DNA of 64,000 bases, from the NCBI GenBank assembly GCA_003339415.1, contig PDHQ01000139.1, forward strand, positions 24,273 to 88,272, given 5' to 3'. This stretch comes from Ophiocordyceps camponoti-saundersi (nom. inval.). Lineage: Eukaryota; Ascomycota; Sordariomycetes; Hypocreales; Ophiocordycipitaceae. Below, one piece after another: positions 50,490 to 62,226 of the stretch (positions are counted from its first letter, which is position 1; the number at the start of each line of letters is the position of its first letter). The notes under the pieces are model-generated. The model searched no databases. It was not told the origin of the DNA and worked only from the letters and a program-made list of their open reading frames with translations. The position numbers were made by a program, and so were the translations under genes.

Positions 50490-52189
50490 ATCTTTCTCTT
50501 AACCTTAAAGATATTACGCTTTAAGAGTAATATAAGATATAGTATAATACTTAAGTTACCTATATTTAAAGTAAATAACCTGATTTAGCGGAAAAAAAAG
50601 TAAACTATTTATATATATATTAGTTAAATCTTTTAAGTTTACTTAATTAACTTATCTATTATTATTATTATTACGGCCCCCGCGATAGCTTTTATAAAAC
50701 TTACGATACTTACTTTAATAGTTATTTTAGCGGTAGTTATTTAAAAAGCGATATAACTTACCTTAACTTTTATAATAAGTTCCGCGATTTACGCTATTAA
50801 GATAATTTATCTAATTTAGATAAATATTATTATTAAGATATCCTATTTAATTAGGTTAATCTTAGTAGCTTATTATAGCTATATTAGTAATAGCTTAAGA
50901 AGCTAATATTTATTAATAAGGCTTATATCTTAGTCTCTCCTTAACTAATATATTAGGGGAGTAATTAAATTTCTCTTAGAAAAGTTATTATATAATTAAG
51001 GCTATTATTACTTACTAAGAAGGCTAATACTTAATTTATTCTATAAGATAAATATCTTTAGCTATTTAGATAATATCCTATATTTTTATAAAACTTAAAG
51101 CTATTATAGCTTATTAAGTAATTATAATATATCGAAATTCTTAATTAGCTATATTTATAATAAACTTTTAAATAATTATACTAAGTATAGCTATCTTTAA
51201 TAAGGGAAAGATTTATATAGCTAATACTTAGTTTTATCCTCTAATAAATTAAAATATTTAGCGAATATAATTATAATATATTTAAAGTAACTTACTATCT
51301 TATTAGCTGAATATTATTAGTACTTAAAGTTACTATAAAATATAATTTAAAATAAATCTTTCCTTAAGTAATATTTATAAAACTTTTAAATCCGCTTTAG
51401 TTACTATATTATTTCTAATATAAATATAAATATTATAAAGTAATATATTATTATTAATAAAGTTAGTAGCTACGCTTATTAAGCTAATATTAATTACTTA
51501 AATTTTATTATTATAATAAGGTATATTACTATTAAGGCGAATAAATATAAAGTTAATTACCTTTAGCTAATAATAAGCGCTATGTATCTTATTAAACTTA
51601 CTAATATCTACTTAGGTTAGTAGCCTAATCTATTAGCTATTCTTACTATCTTAATAAGGCTAATCTTAAAAAGCTATAAAATTTAATTAAAGCTAATATT
51701 TACTAAGAGTATATATAGCTAATACTTTTATAATAATATTATTTAGAAAAATTAATTCTAAGTTATAAAATAAAGTAGGGTAAGGAATAAGATACGAAGA
51801 TAAAAGTTAAGTTAATTTAGTATATTAAAAGTTATATATATATTAAGAAAAGAAGAAAAAGAAAATAATTATTTTAAGAAGAGGTTATTTTAAGAGGGAT
51901 AAAAGAGGAAAAGGGGGGTAACTTATTCTAAAACTAAGAGTTAGTATAATTAATAAGGTAAAGCTTTTTAGTCTCTCGCTTTTAGCTAAAGTAAGAATTA
52001 AAAGGTGCTTTTTCGTTAGATTTTATAAAAAGAGGTTTACTAAAGTAAGTTAAATAGAAAAGGCGTAAAAGTAAAGCTTTTAGTAATATTTTAAAGTTTT
52101 AAATTTAATATTATATATTAATCGTGCTTATTAGCAGTATAGCGGCTATAGTAACTAATACTATATAGATTAATCCCCCCCCCTTATTT
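50490..52189 (-). pseudogene. Gypsy X gag-side remnant
   Basis: Minus-strand sequence between the X 5' LTR and the Copia insertion; it joins 37068 once the Copia element is removed. I recognise no capsid motif or zinc knuckle, so gag is inferred from position (between 5' LTR and protease). A run of ten C (about 52175-52184) lies just inside the LTR and is oddly G-rich on the minus strand. Confidence 0.45.
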
Positions 52190-52390
52190 TAATTATTAGC
52201 TAGATAAGCTAATAATAAAGGGATTAAATAAGCTAATTATAAGTATAAGAAATAAGCTTAATATAAAAATTAATAAGGCCCCTATTTATTAATATATATA
52301 TATATTTTCTAGGAATAACTACCCTCTATCTAGGCAAGTGTTAGTTATATAACCGAAATAATATAATCCCTTTTTAACCTTCCCCCTCTA
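52190..52390 (-). repeat. 5' LTR of Gypsy X
   Basis: About 200 bases matching 29676-29876 in the same orientation. Unlike that copy it is fully mutated (GATAAGCTAATAATAAAGGG where the other has GACAGGCTAACGGTGGAGGG). Borders approximate. Confidence 0.65.
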
Positions 52391-52620
52391 GCTTAGTATT
52401 AATAACCTATTATTACACACCTATAAGCTGTCTTAGATCTGACTTTATTATACTAATACTAAGTATGCTACTAGTGCCCCTCTTATACTAATCTCGTAAG
52501 CTAGGCATACGGACCTAACCGGGCTCGAGCCTTAGTAAGTTAAACCTAGGACCTGACCCACGACACCGCCCCTAAGGCCGGGCAGGCTAAAATACCTATT
52601 ATATTATTATTTTATAATAT
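52391..52620. other. Lightly mutated patch flanking Gypsy X
   Basis: About 230 bases that keep CA and TG (GCACACC-type words, TAAGCTGTC, AGTATGCTACTAGTGCCCC, GACCCACGACACCGCCCC). It is clearly richer in G+C than its surroundings. No gene is visible. It sits just outside the X 5' LTR, as the SET island sits outside the 3' LTR. Both may be unique target DNA that RIP did not recognise. Confidence 0.55.
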
Positions 52621-52855
52621 TTAAGCTACTAAAGCCGCCCCTATTCTTACTTATAATTAAATTTAACTACTATACCTTAGCGGCGGTAATAAATAAGCTA
52701 AAGAAAGATAAACGCTAAATTAGGATATATTACTACTAGGAGCTGTTATAAGTATTAATTAATTAGTCCCTCGGCTCTTTTTTACTACTAAAAGCGCTTA
52801 AAAAACTAAATTATAAAAAATACTTAAGATTAAATAATAGCTATTATTAAATATA
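52621..52855. other. Mutated spacer
   Basis: Short AT-rich stretch between the lightly mutated patch and the SINE-like repeat; nothing recognised. One end carries the ATTAAATATATA that recurs after the SINE-like head at 53411. Confidence 0.35.
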
Positions 52856-53410
52856 TATATATATTATATTACTCTAATAACTTATATAGGTATTTAAGTA
52901 TATAATTATTTACTAGAGAGGAAAAACTGGAGTGCCTTAAGGGAAAACCCCTTACTTAATATATTCGGCTAGCTTATAAGCTAAAGTCGTTACGTAAAAA
53001 GGCCGGATTAATATAAATTATTTAAAGTTTTACTAGTTTTAAGCGCGTTATACTTATACTTCTTATCGTATATCTTATTTAAGTTTTAAGTAATTCTAGT
53101 ATATATATTAATAAATATTATAGCGAAAATAAGCTTGATTTATAATTATACTTTATTATTAGATTATATATAATTACTATTAAGAAATCCCCTAATCTTT
53201 TAATAATTTATATTATTATAGCCCCCTAATTATATTTATTATAAACCTGGTAAGGTTATTACTCTTATTAGGGTTATGCTAGGGTTAGACTATACCCTAG
53301 CTATATAGTTAGGGTAAAAAATATATATGCCCTCTGCTAAATTTAAACCGACTGCCTCGCTTATAAGAGATTAATATCTCTAAGCGCTTAACTACTATAC
53401 TAAGAGGGCT
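52856..53410 (-). mobile_element. tRNA-derived SINE-like repeat, copy 2
   Basis: Inverted relative of 26842-27394. The tRNA-like head is at 53326-53410 (minus strand AGCCCTCTTAG...GCAGAGGGCA) with intact acceptor complementarity. Box A has become TAGTATAGTAGTTAAGCGC and box B GGTTTAAATTT, both weakened by RIP. It ends in an (AT)n tail. ATTAAATATATA flanks both ends (about 52844-52855 and 53411-53421), a possible target duplication, though such words are common in this DNA. Confidence 0.65.
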
Positions 53411-54890
53411 ATTAAATATATAATATAAATTAATTTCTTTTATAAAAAAAAAGAAAAATAATTAGCTTTTAGCTTTATTTTTATAATTATTATAGAATTT
53501 ATATATTATAACTTAAGTTTAAGTAAAAGCTTATAATAAAAACTATTAAATAAAATTATAGCTTAATTTTAAACTTTATAATTTTTTATAAAAAATAACT
53601 AATTTAAATACTTATTCTAAAATCTTAACTATTTAATTAAATAATCCCTTTTCCTTATTTTTTCTCTTTTATTATTTTTTTATAAAAAATTAACTTTCTA
53701 TTATTCTTTTATAAAGAATTATCTTTTAGCTTATCCCCTTATAGCTAAAAATCCCCCCTTATATTAGTTAAAGATAATTATTACTTAAAGAGTTATACTT
53801 TTTAAGTATTTATTATGTTTACTTAAGGTATTTTTCTTCCCTTATTAAAACTAACTTTTAAAATATAGTTTATTAAGCTTGTTAATTAAAAAAGATAATA
53901 TTAAAATAATAATTATTTTTTATAAATTATAATAAGCTAATTAAAAAGTAAAAAAGTAAATTATATTTTTAATATTAGTAAAAAAAGCTTTATTTTTAAA
54001 TATAAGCTAGTTACTTATAAGATTATAATTTAAAGAAAGATTAATAAAAAATAATAGCTATTTAAAATAATTAATTATTATTAAAATTACTTATAAAATA
54101 GTATATTTATATTAAATAAGAAAACTAATAGCTAAATAAATTTTTAATTTTAAATAAGAATTATAATATTATTATATTAACTTATTTTTAAAAATATTAC
54201 TTTTTAAAGAAAAAGATTCTATATATTAAATAATTATAATTATATAATTATATAATTATATAATTAATAATTATTATATTATAATACTAATAGCTTATAA
54301 ATAGTTCTTTTAGATAAGTTAATTTTATATATATTTTTCTTAATTTATTTCTATTTTTATAAGCTTTTTTACTTTAGCGTCTTAAGACCCTTATTTCTTA
54401 TCTTCTCTTAAGCATATATTTAATATTATTACTTAAGAAATATTATTTTTATCTGTTTTCTTTTTAAAATAGCTATATTATAATAAAATATTTTTTATTA
54501 TAAAACTAATTACCTTATCTTTCTAAAATTTAAATATTTTTACAAAAACCTTAACTTAATTATTTAATTATATTTAGTTAGCTAGCTTTAATAATATAAA
54601 AATTAAAATAATAAATCCTAAAAATAAGATAATTAAAAAGACTTAAGTTATTAATATTAAGCTAGCTTTATTACTTATTATAAAATTTACTAGCTTAAAT
54701 ATAATTAAGTTCCGTAAGTATTTAAGAAAAGAAAAAAATATAAATATTAAAAATATTATTTTAGTTAAATAGCTTAAAGATTATATTAATAAAAAAAATA
54801 ATAAATATAAAAATCTTAATTAAAAACTAACTTTAGAAAAAAATTAAAAAAATTATAATTAAATCTTATAATATAGTAAACTTATTATAA
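53411..54890 (-). repeat. Dispersed repeat D, copy 2
   Basis: Inverted match to 24970-26828. Landmarks: TTAGCTATAAGGGGATAAGC near 53730, TAATAACTTAAGTC near 54650 (minus strand), and ACGGAACTTAATTATATTTA near 54710. More mutated than copy 1. It adjoins the tRNA-like head exactly as in copy 1. Family unknown. Confidence 0.55.
54233..54275. repeat. (ATAATTAT)n tandem repeat
   Basis: Short array of ATTATATA/ATAATTAT units of about nine bases inside repeat D, absent in this length from the other copy. Confidence 0.5.
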
Positions 54891-56394
54891 GGGATTAGTT
54901 TATAACTAATTATAGCTAAAGAAAAGGGTTTATAGCGAATATATTTAAGTTTTTCTAATAGCGCTTAATTATCGTAAGGGTATATAGCTAGCTTAGGAGG
55001 AGAGCTTCTCTCTCTTCTTTTTCTTCTTCTTAATAGCTTTAATTATAACTCTACCTTAGCTTACTTTTATAAATATTATAATAAGACCTTTATATTAATT
55101 AAAGCTCCTCTTACTAGTAACTAAATATAAAAATAAGATTTTAGTATAAAACGCTATTAAATTCTACTTATATTAAAGCCGCTTTTAGCTTACTTAAGCT
55201 TTAATATATAGCTAGCTATTATATATATTAAATTTATAATTAATAAAGTAATAATTAAGGAACCTGAGGCCTAATTTTATTATATTTTTTCTTAACTTAG
55301 TATTTTTTAGTAAATATTCCTTTTATATATTATATAGCTAAAAATTTTCCTTTCTAGCTTAAAGCCTTTCTAATATATATTTTTAAGCTTCTTAGGGAAA
55401 ATAATAAGGAGCGTTATATAGGTTTTTCTTTAGTTAAGATATATTAGAGGCTATCTAAGCCTCTTAGAGATTATATTATACGGTAAAAGCACTCTCTTTT
55501 TAAGGCTAAACTATTATATTAGTTTAACTATACTAAAATTATTTTACTCTTATTTAGGCTATATAAGGAGCTATAAGAGCGCTTAGATTATAAAAACTAG
55601 CTTATAATATATATAGCCTTTACTAGCCTTCTCTAAGGCTTTAATAAAATATTTAATATTAGGAATATTCTTAATATATTAGTTAATTTACCGCCCCCCT
55701 TATAGCTAACCTAATAAATATTATATTTATAATTTCTCGCTTTTTAAATATTATAAAGCGATAGCGTTATTATAATTATAATTAAATTAGTTATTTTAAG
55801 CGTAATTATTTAAAACTTTATAAGTAAATAAAGGTATTAAAGTTAAGACTTACTAATAGTAAAGCGGGGTAATTAAGGGCGGATTTAAAGTATTTTAATT
55901 AAAGGGATAAGAAGTAAAAAAAGGCATATATATATTAAATATTATAGCCTAGGTAATTTCTAGCTATATTATATTATTTATATAAGAATAGTTTATATAT
56001 AGCTTAGGCTTACGGATTTATTAATAAGTGTATATTATAGTTATATTATACCTTAGCTTATAAACTAGCGTTAGCAATATATAGCGATAAGTATTTAGCT
56101 AGCTTTATTATTTATTATAATATAAGTTATCCCCTAAGCTTCTTATAACTAGTATAATATTACTTAATCCTATATATTAATTATATAAGTAAATTTTATT
56201 ATTAGTATATAAGTTTATTTTTCCTTACCTTAAGTAGTATTATAATTTTAAGCTTATTAGAATCTCCCTTATAATATATTATAAGAAGCTTTTCCGCCTT
56301 TTTATTCTTATATTTATAGAGGCTATTAAGCTATTAGCTAAAAACTATATAAAGCGTTTAGCTAATATAGTAATATATAACTTTTCTATTCTAT
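54891..56394. other. Unclassified RIP-degraded region
   Basis: About 1.5 kb, AT-rich. A pyrimidine run lies at about 55007-55030 (CTCTCTCTTCTTTTTCTTCTTC). Some G+C words (TAAGCCTCTTAGAG, TACCGCCCCCC) suggest old coding DNA, but no motif is recognisable and no second copy is in the window. Confidence 0.35.
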
Positions 56395-56720
56395 TATTAT
56401 AGCCGGGATACGTTAAGTAAATAATAATATTAGCACTATAAATAAAGATTCTAAGCTAAGGAGAGAAAAGAGAGAAAGAGGGAAAACTCTTATAAGCGAA
56501 ATCTTCGTAAAATATATAAAGGCATATACTAGTAAAGATAGGAGAGGGTATAATAAAATTCTAATAAGGAAGTAATTATATTTCCTAGTAATTTCCCCCT
56601 AAAGCTTTTCTAGGTAATTTTATAATAAGGTTTTTAAGGGTTATATAACTATAATTAGAAATTCTTAAAAATTATAATAAAATATTTAGGGGAAATCTTT
56701 ATAGATACTAGCGTATAATA
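56395..56720 (-). repeat. 3' LTR of the third Gypsy G1-family copy
   Basis: 326 bases aligning with 9154-9477; retains GCACTATAAATAAAGATTC. Left flank is TCTAT; no partner LTR remains in the window to test a target duplication. Confidence 0.85.
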
Positions 56721-57360
56721 TTACCTTTTAATAAAGGTTTAAATATATTTATTAAGATTAGTAATAATAATAATATAATTAAGCGCTTAGGGAAATTATA
56801 ATATTATTTTAATTATTATTCTTATAAGTATAATTTATAGTAGCAGCTTTAATCTAATATTAAAGATTAATAAATAAGCTAGTAATATTTAGGAAATAAT
56901 TATAAAATTCCTTAAAAGCTATTAGTATATATTAAAAATTCCTAATAAGGTATTATATTTTATTAAAGTTATAACCTTATTAGTAAACTTAATATTTTAA
57001 CTAATAGCGTTATCTTATTATATAAAATTAGAGGATTTAATTTACCTCTTATTCCGATATATTATTAATATCTTTTAGTATAATAAAAGGAGTCTCTTAT
57101 TTAGGTAAGGGATTTATAATAGCTATTTAGAGATAGTTAGCGTAAAATAAGTTTATTATTTAATAGCTACCTAGCAGGTTAAGGATATAGCTATACCTTT
57201 ATTCCTTAATAATTATAAAAAGTTTTAACTATTATATATTAAGGCGTATTATAAGCGTAGTTATAAAAAAACCCTTATAGCTAAGGAATACTTTATTATT
57301 AATTATTAAGTTTAGTAAGCGATATTTCTAATTAGCTTATATTTCTTACTTATAGTAAGC

Positions 57361-59095
57361 TATACTTAGAGTAACTTTAGGGGGGAACACGACGCTATAT
57401 AAGTTAATTATAACTGCGAAAATTTTTTACTTAGAATATAGCTTTATTCTAAATTAGAGTAATTTTAAACTTTAAAGTTTATTATACTTATTACCTTATT
57501 AGAAGCTAAAGTAAATATTAGTAAGATTATTCTAAGAGACGCTTTTATTTTTATATAAGTAATTATTAAATAAATAGCGGAGTTTAAAAGGGTTTAGGGA
57601 GGCGCCCCCCTTACTCTAACTCTATTAGTTAGTAATATTTTCTTAGCTATTATAGCTATAATTTCCTCTTTTTTCTATAGCTTTAGGGGGAGCGGAACTC
57701 CTTTAATATAAGCTATAATTATAGCTAAAGCGCTAAAAAAAACTATTAAAAAGTAAGTTTCTAAATAATATAAGCGATAATTTATAATTTATTTTAACTT
57801 TATTATTACTTTATTCTAAGTTTAAAGCTTTAAAATAATTATAATAAATATTAACTATATACTTTATAAGTAAGGCTAAGCTTTTATAATAAGGAGACTA
57901 CTTAATAGTAATATTATAGTAATATTTTAAAATATTATTTATAAATTTTAATTTAATTTAAAGTAGCTTTATATTATTTTCGGAGAAAAAGTATATTTAA
58001 TTAGTAAAAATTATATTTTTATTATAGAAAGGGTATTAGCGTAAGCTTTATAATAGGGTAGTAAAGAAGCTTTTTAAAAAAAGATTAAGTTATTAAATAA
58101 AGTTTTAGTAATATAATTATATATAAAAAGATATTATTCCGAAACTTAATAAAATCTCTTAATAATTATTATTAATAGCGTAATAGATATAAATTAAATT
58201 TATAATAAAAATATAATAATATAAGTAAAAACTTTTAATATTAAATTATATATAATAAAAGTTTAATTTTAGTAATATTTTAAATATTACTAATTTAAAT
58301 ATATTACTAAATATTATATAGTAAAGCTATAATATAATAAGTATTTTACCGCTTTATATATAAAAGTAAGTTTACTTACCTTATAGCTTATAAGAAAAAA
58401 CTATATTATTACTTTTTTTATTAAAAGTTTTATTTTAAATAAAGTTAACTTTACCTTAAAATAAGAGCGGTATAAGACCGGGTAAAGAACGCGTATATTA
58501 CCTAACTTTAAAGGTTTATAAATTAAAACTTTATATATACCGCCCCTTTTTCCCTTTTAGCGCTAACTAGAAACTAATAGCTATTAAGGCGGAAGTACTA
58601 AAAAGCGAATATAATATTACCTTCTCTTTTAACTTTAACTCTATATTTATTTATAGCTTTACTATAATAATTTAGCTATTTTTTAAAATTAGCTATTATA
58701 AGGTTTATTATAAGATAATAAAACTTTTATATATTCCTAAGCTATGCTAATAAAGCTTTAATTAATTAGATTATTAAAGCTATTTTAATTAAATATAAAG
58801 ATTTAGTTTATAGTAATAATAATAGCTAAGAGGATAAGTAAGCTATATAAACTCTATATTAAACCCGGTTTACGCGTACTCTTATTATAGTAAAGTTCGC
58901 TTTAGGAGAAATATTAGCTTTTTAATTACTAGTTAATACCTAACTTATTAAATATATAAAGTACTAGGTATAAGTAAGGTCCGACCTGAAGCTAAGGTAA
59001 TACTTAAGGGGAGGGTTTTACTCCGAGCTCTCCGGTTTTTCCCCTTTTAGAATATATATAAGATAGTTCTAAGCTATATAAGGTATATTAGCGTA
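57361..59095 (+). mobile_element. Repeat family B, full copy inside Gypsy
   Basis: 1735 bases, collinear with 17376-19108. The left end TATACTTAGAG is TACGCCCGGAG after RIP; the right end is TATTAGCGTA. A TAT/ATT-rich run of about 30 bases (59096-59125) follows before Gypsy sequence resumes. Its position inside a G1-family integrase region shows it transposed after that Gypsy copy. Confidence 0.75.
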
Positions 59096-59125
59096 TAAAT
59101 ATTATTATTTATTATTATATATAAA

Positions 59126-61540
59126 ATTTCAAGTAGTAAGAAAAGTATTTTAAGTATCTTAACGCTTATTTTTATAAAATTATAGCTTTTAGTTTAGGTA
59201 TTAGTTCGTTATTTTTATACTTCCTTATATTTAAGGATAAAAGGCGTTATTATACTAATATTTAATATTAGTTAGCTGGTTAATTTCCTTAAGGAATCTT
59301 AAGATAAATAGTTTAGCGTTATTAGTAATTTATATATATAATATACTAAAAAGATAATAAAGGTATTAGAAATAATATCTTATAAGTACCTTAGCTATAT
59401 TATTCTTCTTACTTAGTAATATAGTAATAATTTTACTTAGCTTATAAATAAAGGTTTAAATATAATTATATCTAAAGCGGTCTTTTAGTATTATTTTCCT
59501 ATTATAAGTAATATACTATTATATAAAAATTAGAATAAGTAAAGGGTATAATAAACCTAAAGTCTTATCTTATAATATTTTATTTCTTTAATACTTATAA
59601 TAGTTATAGATATATTAGCGGATATTTTATTTTATCTTAAGCTTATAATAGCTATAGTAAAATATTAAGATAGTTTTATTCTATATATTATAAGTAAAAA
59701 TAGCTAGCTTATATACGCTTTAAATTAAAGTAATATAAAGGAAGAATCGCTTTTAGCTATCTTATTTAGGTATTATAAGGAGATTATTATAAAATTTAAA
59801 GTTTTAGCTTATATTCTTTTCTTAGATTAATTATACTAACTTCGCTCTTAATAAGATAGAGTTTTTTATAAGATAGATAAGAGTATTTATAAGAAATAAG
59901 GTTAAGGCTTTAAATTTAAGGTTTTCCTAGGGAATTATTATAAGCGTCCTTTCTTCCTTTTTATAAGCTTTTATAGTTAGGAGCTTAGCTATTTTATATA
60001 AAAAAGTATTAGTAGCTATATTTAGCTAGCTAAGTTAATATAAGAAATAAATATTAAACTTAGTAAGGAAATTAAATTATTAAACTTAATAAATAAAAAG
60101 TAGTTTTTTTATTATAAATTAAACTAAGGCTTTATAATTTATAATTATATTAAACTTCTAACTAAATAATTCCGGGTAGGAATACTTAAGGCTTTATATA
60201 ATAGTAAGGAGTTTATAATCTTAGATTAGGTATATATATTTAGCTAAGTTTATTATTTTTTAAAAAAAGCTTATTAGCTTTTATATTTAATTATCTTACT
60301 ATTACTAAAATATACTAGCAGTAATATTCTAAGAGGCGTTAGTCTCGAATTAGGTTAGGAGTTCCGGGTAAAAGAAAGTAAATACTAAGGCTTATATAGC
60401 TAATTCCTTTATCTTATTAAAAGCCTCTTTTTATTCTAATCTAAGTTTAAAGGTAATATCTTTCTTTAAAAGGCAGTTTAGGGGCTTAATAGCGGTATTA
60501 ATATAATAATAGAAGATTTAGATAAAGTTATAAAATTCTATAAATAGATAAATAGCTTTATAATCCTAAAAATCCTTAAACTTTTAATTTTAAATCGCTT
60601 ATACCTTATATAAGTTTATACTTATCTCTTAGCTTATATATAATATTATACTAAAGTAGTTAACTTTTATAATATTAAACTTTAATTTCTAAATATCCCC
60701 TTATAAGTTTACTTAGTATAAATATTAGATTTTTTTAATATTCCTCCTAGTATTCCTTTTCTTCGCTATTTAAATAAATTAATATATTATTAGTATATAT
60801 ATTTATATAATAGTTAAAAAGATTATAAAGTTAAGTATTAATAAAGTTTTAAAACTAAATAGGCTTTACCTTAAGGCTAAATAGGGGAATAAGCTAATAA
60901 AATATATTAAACTTTATTTAGAAAGCTATAAGGTATTTAAAGTTAAGGTTAAGATAAAGATAATAGAATATTAAAATAATATTAATTTTTAAAAACTATT
61001 TTACCTCTTAATAGCTCAATATTATACCTTTTAGGAAAGGGGTAAGTAAGATCTAACTTTTTAAATAATCGTTTATCTATTAGTAATTAATATAGAAACG
61101 CTAAGCTATTAAATATAGCTTTAGCGCGAAGAAAATAAAAGTAATATAAGGATTAATATTTAGCTTAATAAACCTAATCTTAAGTAAATAATTAATAGTT
61201 TCCTTTTCTAATAATAGGTATTTTATAAGTATTTTATAAAAAGGAGGTTTTACTAAGTTTTAGGGCTTTTTAAGTTTTAAGGTAATATTATAGCTAAGTT
61301 AAGGATTAGTAAAAGTATAAGCTTCCTTTTTACTAAAATATTCTTTAAGATATATAAAAGCTAAAAGAATTATATTATATATATAGGTAATATATTTAAG
61401 TTCCTCTTTATAAGGGAATAAGATTTCCTATCTTATATATATATAGCTAGCTAAGCTTAGCTTTATAATTATAATTAAGTTATTATTATCTTTTAGTTTT
61501 ATAAGAGTTATAAGTATTAGCGGGGTTATCTTTTCTTATT
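59126..61540 (-). pseudogene. Gypsy G1-family pol remnant
   Basis: Minus-strand continuation of the element after the B insertion. It covers the equivalents of integrase N-terminal part, RNase H and reverse transcriptase, aligned to G1 10325-12750 (for example AGCTTCCTTTTTACTAAA near 61320 and TTCTTACTTAGTAA near 59405). More mutated than G1, with stops throughout. Nothing functional can remain. Confidence 0.75.
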
Positions 61541-61562
61541 ATAATAATAATAATAATATTTA

Positions 61563-61674
61563 TATACTAATATACCTTATATAGCTTAAAACTATCTTAT
61601 ATATATTTTAGCAGGGGGAAAAACTAAAAAGCTAGGAGTAAAACCCTCCTATTAAGCGTTACCTTAGCTTTAAG
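61563..61674 (-). mobile_element. End fragment of a fourth family B copy
   Basis: 112 bases, TATACTAATATACCTTATAT onward, matching the right end of B inverted (compare 6933-7060 and the complement of 18990-19108). It is interrupted at 61675 by the hAT element. An AAT run precedes it. The rest of this B copy presumably lies beyond the hAT element, outside the window. Confidence 0.75.
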
Positions 61675-62226
61675 CAGGGTTTAAAATTAGTTAGTCTTTA
61701 GTTAGTTAGGACTAACTAAAAAAAGTCCGGACTAAAATATATACCTTTTAGTTAGTCTTTAGTTAGTTACTCTAGTAACTTTAGTTAGTCCTTAAATAAA
61801 GTAACTAACTAACTAAAGACTAAAAACTAAAAGGACTAAAGTTTTAGTTAGCTTACGTAAGCTATTTTAATCTTAAAAAAGAATTACTAAATAGCGCGAC
61901 TAATATAGTATATAAAAGTTAAGTTTTTCTTTTTAATTAAATTATTATTAAGCGAGGAATAGAATCTTTAATTTAGTATATTTAAAAGATAAATAAAAAC
62001 TAGTAATAATAATAGTAATAACTTAAGAAATAATAGTAAAATAAATAATAAAAATATAATATAGCTTTAAAAAAGCCTTAATATAATTTAAATAAGCTTA
62101 ATTATTAGAAATCTTAAAACTTATAAAATTATTAATATATTAAAAGTTAATATTAATAAAAAAAATAAATTATTAGCTAGAAAAATTTATCTAATAATAA
62201 ATAAAAAACTAGCTATAATAGAAGAC

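Larger units (their letters stand above)
29676..52390 (-). mobile_element. Ty3/Gypsy element X, split by a Copia insertion
   Basis: Direct terminal repeats of about 200 bases lie at 29676-29876 and about 52190-52390. Between them, after removing the Copia element (37074-50484 and one 5-base target copy), about 9.3 kb remains. On the minus strand it shows gag-side sequence (50490-52180), protease and reverse transcriptase in Gypsy order. Sequence next to the left repeat (AAAAGGGGA on the minus strand, about 29870-29880) looks like a polypurine tract. Exact ends are uncertain: the repeats share a few bases beyond the expected LTR edge, and no convincing target duplication was found. Confidence 0.7.
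56395..61562 (-). mobile_element. Gypsy G1-family copy, interrupted and truncated
   Basis: It begins with a 326-base LTR (56395-56720; TATTATAGCC...GCGTATAATA), the 3' LTR, followed by the equivalent of the G1 polypurine tract. It is collinear with G1 through the integrase region, then broken by a B element (57361-59095), resumes at about 59126 and runs to about 61540, equivalent to G1 12.75 kb. The last part of gag and the 5' LTR are missing or lie beyond the B/hAT complex at 61563. About 215 bases of integrase sequence (G1 10110-10325) are absent at the B insertion. Confidence 0.85.

Noticed and set aside
29676..52390. Exact LTR ends and target duplication for Gypsy X
   Set aside because: Homology extends a few bases beyond the expected LTR edge, and the candidate 5-base flanks do not match, so only approximate borders are given.
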